The notes under the pieces: model-generated | The model's input: only the letters and a program-made list of their open reading frames with translations | Told to the model about the DNA's origin: nothing | Databases searched by the model: none | Part shown: positions 62,044 through 64,000 of the stretch, piece after piece | Layout of the letters: each line of letters opens with the position of its first letter | Numbering within the stretch: the first letter of the stretch is position 1 | Position numbers and translations under genes: made by a program | From: DATJFH01 sp035495815 | GTDB taxonomy: Bacteria; Acidobacteriota; Terriglobia; Bryobacterales; Bryobacteraceae | Length of the DNA: 64,000 bases | NCBI GenBank assembly: GCA_035495815.1 | Contig: DATJFH010000011.1 | Location: forward strand, 33,983 to 97,982 | Reading direction: 5' to 3'

Positions 62044-62667
62044 ATGCGAAAATTCTTTTCAGTTCTGTGGCAGACCCTGGGCGTCCTGTTCGTGGCTCTC
62101 TTCGTTCGCTTCCGGCAGGGAGCCTCCATTTTCGACCCCTTCTTCTTCATTCCGCTCGCCTGCTGTTCCGCAGTCCTGGTCGGCCCCGTGCTGCTTCGGC
62201 TGCGCCGCGACAGCCGGGAGCCCGTGACCCTCCAGGTGGGTCGCGCAGTGACATGCGCCTGCGCCTGGATGCTGGCGATTCTGACGGCCAGCGTCCTGGC
62301 CGTCAACCTGCTTCCCTGGACCGGCGGCTGGCTGCTTCCGGAATGGACCACCGCGCTCTACGCGGTTCTCCTCAGCGTGGCTGTAGCGACCGCGAGCGCC
62401 TCGGTCATGGCCCTGCTCCTTGCGCGCCTCCCCGCCCAGGGCGCCAGATGGCTCTTTCGCGGGCTGATGCTGGCGACCCTGCTCGCCTACCGCGCCATGC
62501 CGGTCGAGTGGACCGGCCATACGATCGAAGCCGTGCTCGACCGCGGACTGGCTACGGTCGTCCTGACTGCCACGGCGGCGCTGGCCGGAATGGATGCAGG
62601 ATTGCTGCGCCTGTTGGCCCGTGCTCCCATCGGTCGGGATAAAACCCAACCCGGCGAAGATTTATGA
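62044..62667 (+). CDS. Inner-membrane protein of unknown function
   Basis: 207 residues with five to six hydrophobic segments (WQTLGVLFVALFV, DPFFFIPLACCSAVLVGPVL, CACAWMLAILTASVLAV, TTALYAVLLSVAVATASASV, LATVVLTATAALAGMDAG). No known signature seen. No ribosome binding site; an alternative downstream start is possible. msrA begins 17 bp downstream and may be co-transcribed. Upstream 61798-62043 shows nothing. Confidence 0.7.
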   Translation: MRKFFSVLWQTLGVLFVALFVRFRQGASIFDPFFFIPLACCSAVLVGPVLLRLRRDSREPVTLQVGRAVTCACAWMLAILTASVLAVNLLPWTGGWLLPEWTTALYAVLLSVAVATASASVMALLLARLPAQGARWLFRGLMLATLLAYRAMPVEWTGHTIEAVLDRGLATVVLTATAALAGMDAGLLRLLARAPIGRDKTQPGEDL

Positions 62668-62684
62668 TGGGACCAGGAATTCCT

Positions 62685-63359
62685 ATGCTCAAGAGTATCT
62701 TACGCACGGCGGCTCCGGCCGGTCTGGCCCTCCTGTCAGCGGCGTTTTTCGCCAGCTCCTATCTGACCGGGGCTGCGGTGGGTCCACTGCCCGATCCGCA
62801 GGTCGACATGCCGCGATCCGGGGGTCCGCAGACCGCGGTCTTCGCAGGCGGCTGCTTCTGGTGTACGGAGGCAGTCTTCGAGCACGTGCAGGGAGTGACG
62901 AAAGTGCTCTCCGGCTACGCGGGCGGCGATGCCGTGTCGGCGCGTTATGACATCGTCAGCGCCGGGAAGACCACGCACGCCGAATCGATCCAGATAACCT
63001 TCGATCCGGCCCGGATCACCTATGGGCAGCTGCTGAAAATTTTCTTCGCCGTGGCCCACGATCCGACGCAGAAGAACCGCCAGGGGCCGGATTACGGCAA
63101 GCAGTACCGGTCCGCGATCTTCTATCAGGGTGAAGAGCAGAAGCGCATTGTCGAAGCCTATATCGGGCAGCTCAGGGAAGCCCGGAGTTTCAGTCATCCC
63201 ATCGTCACTGAAGTGAGCGCACTGCAGGCCTTTTATCCCGCCGAAGAATACCATCAGGACTTCGTCAAGCGGAATCCCAATCATCCCTACGTGGTGGTCA
63301 ATGCTATTCCCAAGCTGGACAAGCTGAAAAAGCAGTTCCCGCAACTTTATAAAAAGTAG
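62685..63359 (+). CDS. msrA: Peptide methionine-S-sulfoxide reductase A, exported or anchored
   Basis: 224 residues from ATG 62685, with AGGA 7 nt upstream. N-terminal hydrophobic signal or anchor (APAGLALLSAAFFASSYL) followed by the MsrA domain from about 50: active-site AGGCFWCTEAVF, SGYAGG, YRSAIFYQGEEQK, AEEYHQDF. Reduces Met-S-sulfoxide in proteins. The N-terminal segment suggests periplasmic repair. No MsrB is fused or adjacent. Confidence 0.94.
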   Translation: MLKSILRTAAPAGLALLSAAFFASSYLTGAAVGPLPDPQVDMPRSGGPQTAVFAGGCFWCTEAVFEHVQGVTKVLSGYAGGDAVSARYDIVSAGKTTHAESIQITFDPARITYGQLLKIFFAVAHDPTQKNRQGPDYGKQYRSAIFYQGEEQKRIVEAYIGQLREARSFSHPIVTEVSALQAFYPAEEYHQDFVKRNPNHPYVVVNAIPKLDKLKKQFPQLYKK

Positions 63360-63522
63360 GAAGAGGCGGCGCGGAGACAACTGGATCCGGGAGTCTGCTC
63401 GATCAGGAATCCCACCGGCGGGGCGGCGGGGTTGGGAGTCGCCGCACTATTTGGGCTTGCCTCCGCGCTGGTTCCGAGACTTCGGGGCGGAAGGCGATCG
63501 TTACGTGCTCTCCAACCGCAAA

Positions 63523-64000
63523 CTACAGCGACAGTTCGTTCCGGTAGATCATCTCCCGCAGATCGAACGTGGCCTTCACTTGAGCGGCGCCGATCCGGGT
63601 CGTGAAAATGACTTCGGAGTCTGCTGCTGAGAGCGGTCGCGTCACCTTGGAGAATCCATACAGCAGTGTCCTGGTCTCGCCGACTCCAAACGGAGTCTCC
63701 TGCACGATGGCCGGCTGCGCCGTGGCGCCTTTCACCTCCAGCCGCGTCTGGCTCCGGATCCGGTCTACGACGGACTCCATTTCCCTCTGCCTGGCGCGCG
63801 CCGCCCCGCCCGTTTCAGCCGGATCGACAACGCGCGGGGCGGGGAACGGCATTCCACTGACGCTGATCACATAATGTCCGCCGAGTTCCCGCGGCAGGGA
63901 TTCCTTCACGGCTTCCAGCACCGGCCTGGCGCTTTCCCATCGCACCACGCCTTGACGGCCGCCGTGCCGGCTTCCGGGTAAAGTCGCCGTGACTTCCTTC
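63523..64000 (-). CDS. Hypothetical protein, 5' end beyond the window
   Basis: The frame is open from base 64000 down to the stop at 63523, at least 158 residues; the internal GTG at 63948 is not a convincing start. Visible segment begins KEVTATLPGSRHGGRQGVVR and ends ATFDLREMIYRNELSL. A central RARQREMESVVDRI helix is seen. The C-terminal pattern (IFTTRIGAAQVKATFDL, MIYRNELSL) looks like a secreted acidobacterial protein of beta type, but I do not recognise a family. 63360-63522 shows nothing. Confidence 0.7.
   Translation of the reverse strand, partial: KEVTATLPGSRHGGRQGVVRWESARPVLEAVKESLPRELGGHYVISVSGMPFPAPRVVDPAETGGAARARQREMESVVDRIRSQTRLEVKGATAQPAIVQETPFGVGETRTLLYGFSKVTRPLSAADSEVIFTTRIGAAQVKATFDLREMIYRNELSL

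Overview
The window is a gene-dense, high-GC bacterial chromosome segment, most consistent with Acidobacteriota of the Solibacter/Bryobacter type. The evidence is two Oar-like TonB-dependent receptors with an N-terminal carboxypeptidase-regulatory domain, a protein ending in a TIGR03437-like (Solibacter) C-terminal domain, several sulfatases, an ECF sigma factor paired with a HEAT-repeat anti-sigma factor, and many short overlapping operons. There is no sign of phage, insertion sequences or CRISPR arrays. Outside two patches of gene remnants no gap without a gene exceeds about 300 bp.

Layout. 1-8.0 kb: a sulfatase cut by the window edge and its receptor on the minus strand, divergent from a second receptor. 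8.1-12.6 kb: a TIGR03437 surface protein and a GT39-like membrane glycosyltransferase. 12.6-17.2 kb: an HDAC-like amidohydrolase, an envelope protein, a metallo-beta-lactamase-fold protein that has lost its metal ligands, a sugar nucleotidyltransferase and an MFS transporter. 17.3-23.3 kb: a hybrid sensor kinase and a coupled xdhC-mocA-asmA-like operon. 23.3-30.2 kb: a flavin disulfide reductase, aldo/keto reductase, ftcD-lipA, a thioesterase, an SPFH protein, tRNA-Val and an AhpD-like protein. 30.3-33.9 kb: an ECF sigma/anti-sigma/adhesin-like/PDZ operon. 34-39.6 kb: aldehyde dehydrogenase, a tandem-domain ThyX divergent from dut, an exported asparaginase and a stand-alone winged-helix regulator. 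39.7-47 kb: pgpA-NHL-cinA, rimO-yacG, a second sulfatase and purH. 47.3-51.5 kb: an SH3-like secreted protein and cpaB-tadB-tadC. 51.6-55.2 kb: a four-gene heptose/deoxysugar operon. 55.2-56.1 kb: remnants of a sugar isomerase and an MFS gene. 56.1-64 kb: a Tat-type FAH protein, tRNA-Met, an apparently inactive sulfatase homologue, a kinase remnant, a GT2-methyltransferase fusion, a BON protein, a parvulin, a membrane protein, msrA and a truncated hypothetical gene.

How the genes fit together. Receptor plus sulfatases fits uptake and desulfation of complex glycans. The GT39, GT2-methyltransferase, nucleotidyltransferase and heptose genes fit envelope polysaccharide synthesis. dut and thyX are consecutive steps of dTMP synthesis and share one 19-bp divergent intergenic region.

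The most interesting genome-scale signal is regulatory. Many start codons without a Shine-Dalgarno sequence have a -10-like TANNNT hexamer ending 6-9 nt upstream, often exactly 6, as expected for leaderless mRNAs. This lets divergent genes sit 17-19 bp apart. The other notable signals are lineage-specific loss of catalytic residues in otherwise intact genes (MBL fold, sulfatase, split ThyX motifs) and a tRNA-Val gene whose first two acceptor pairs cannot form.
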